64,000 nucleotides of DNA, taken from NCBI RefSeq assembly GCF_001577265.1, contig NZ_CP014517.1:2347001-2411000 (forward strand), written 5' to 3'. A program made the position numbers and the translations under genes. Below, one piece after another: positions 63,535 to 64,000 of this stretch. A model generated the notes under the pieces. It was not told the DNA's origin and did no database searches. It was given only the letters and a program-made list of their open reading frames with translations. The stretch is from Variovorax sp. PAMC 28711. GTDB lineage: Bacteria; Pseudomonadota; Gammaproteobacteria; Burkholderiales; Burkholderiaceae_C. Position 1 is the stretch's first letter, and each line of letters opens with the position of its first letter.

Positions 63535-64000
63535 CAGCCGGCGGCGGTTTGCAGCCGCATGAGCATGTCGCGCGTGACCAGCGTGACGCCGGCTTCGGTG
63601 CGCTCGAAGCGCGCAGCATCGGCTGCGGCGTCCTCGCCGATGACCATGTCGTCGGGGATCACGCAGGCGCGGTCGATCACGACGTTGGTGAGGCGCGCGC
63701 CGCGACCGACTTCGACGTCGGGCAGCAGCACCGCGCGCGTGATGTCGCAGAAGGAGTGAATGCGCACGTTCGAGAACAGCACCGAATCGCGCACGGTCGA
63801 ACCTGACACGATGCAGCCGCCCGACACGATGGTGTTGTAGGTCACGCCGTGCTTTCCGTCGCGACCGAGCACGAACTTGGCCGGCGGCAGCTGCCGCTGG
63901 TAGGTCCAGATGGGCCAGTCGGTGTCATAGATGTCGAGCTCGGGCGTGATGGAGGCGAGGTCCAGGTTGGCTGCCCAGAATGCATCAATCGTGCCCACGT
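63534..64000 (-). CDS. glgC: Glucose-1-phosphate adenylyltransferase (3' part)
   Basis: The last 155 residues of GlgC; the gene continues beyond the right edge. Visible is the left-handed beta-helix domain with [34 protein letters not shown] and [19 protein letters not shown]. It makes ADP-glucose for GlgA. The stop overlaps the glgA start. Confidence 0.95.
   Translation of the reverse strand, partial: VGTIDAFWAANLDLASITPELDIYDTDWPIWTYQRQLPPAKFVLGRDGKHGVTYNTIVSGGCIVSGSTVRDSVLFSNVRIHSFCDITRAVLLPDVEVGRGARLTNVVIDRACVIPDDMVIGEDAAADAARFERTEAGVTLVTRDMLMRLQTAAG

Overview
The window is high-GC DNA packed with genes and looks like a chromosomal segment of a betaproteobacterium of the family Comamonadaceae, with Variovorax or a close relative the best guess. 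The evidence is gene content and order: the hpf-ptsN-hprK phosphotransfer group, fur next to bamE-dapB, a three-gene proton-translocating transhydrogenase, and several large ABC importer operons with Bug-type and Liv-type binding proteins. This is recognition from protein sequence; no database search was run. No rRNA, tRNA, CRISPR array, insertion sequence or phage gene was seen, and base composition looks even throughout.

Layout. 1-3740: the tail of a Bug/TctC binding protein overlaps a flavoprotein oxidoreductase; then come a BamE-fold lipoprotein and a TesB thioesterase. 3742-8248: a complete branched-chain-amino-acid-type importer (binding protein, LivH, LivM, LivG, LivF) behind a promoter that overlaps a palindrome. 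8409-20943: a long minus-strand unit holding a SnoaL-like protein, a DAO-type oxidase, a five-gene Dpp/Opp importer, an MlrC-type metallopeptidase, an Amidohydro_3 hydrolase, a CobW/G3E GTPase and an EamA exporter. Many of its genes share stop/start codons. A MocR-type regulator (21114-22646) is divergent from it. 22678-26521: a membrane histidine kinase without a partner, and a TauABC-like importer. 26701-31788: uvrA and ssb with a ClC chloride/proton antiporter gene between them.

31825-39000: single housekeeping or metabolic genes: a haloperoxidase-type hydrolase, an uncharacterised zinc-ribbon membrane protein, an LLM flavin monooxygenase, a CBS-domain protein, mnmA and an acyl-CoA ligase. 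39008-44678: a signalling operon in the order OmpR-type regulator, secreted FecR-domain protein, CHASE2 sensor kinase, DUF4019 protein, Nudix hydrolase. 44679-45120 is a 442-bp gene-free region with direct repeats. 45121-49725: pntAA-pntAB-pntB and fadD. 49752-54242: an MTA/SAH nucleosidase overlapping a MOSC protein, corA and a UvrD-type helicase. 54539-59514: hpf, ptsN, hprK, fur, bamE, dapB and a TolQ/TolR-type pair. 59525-64000: the glycogen genes glgC (partial), glgA and glgP.

The two parts most deserving of follow-up are (i) the operon around 8409-20943, which joins a peptide-like importer, two unrelated metal-dependent hydrolases and a putative metallochaperone, with a LacI-type palindrome inside it, and (ii) the FecR/CHASE2/OmpR signalling operon with helically phased repeats upstream. 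Both are made of known families; what is new is the combination, and their functions are inferred.
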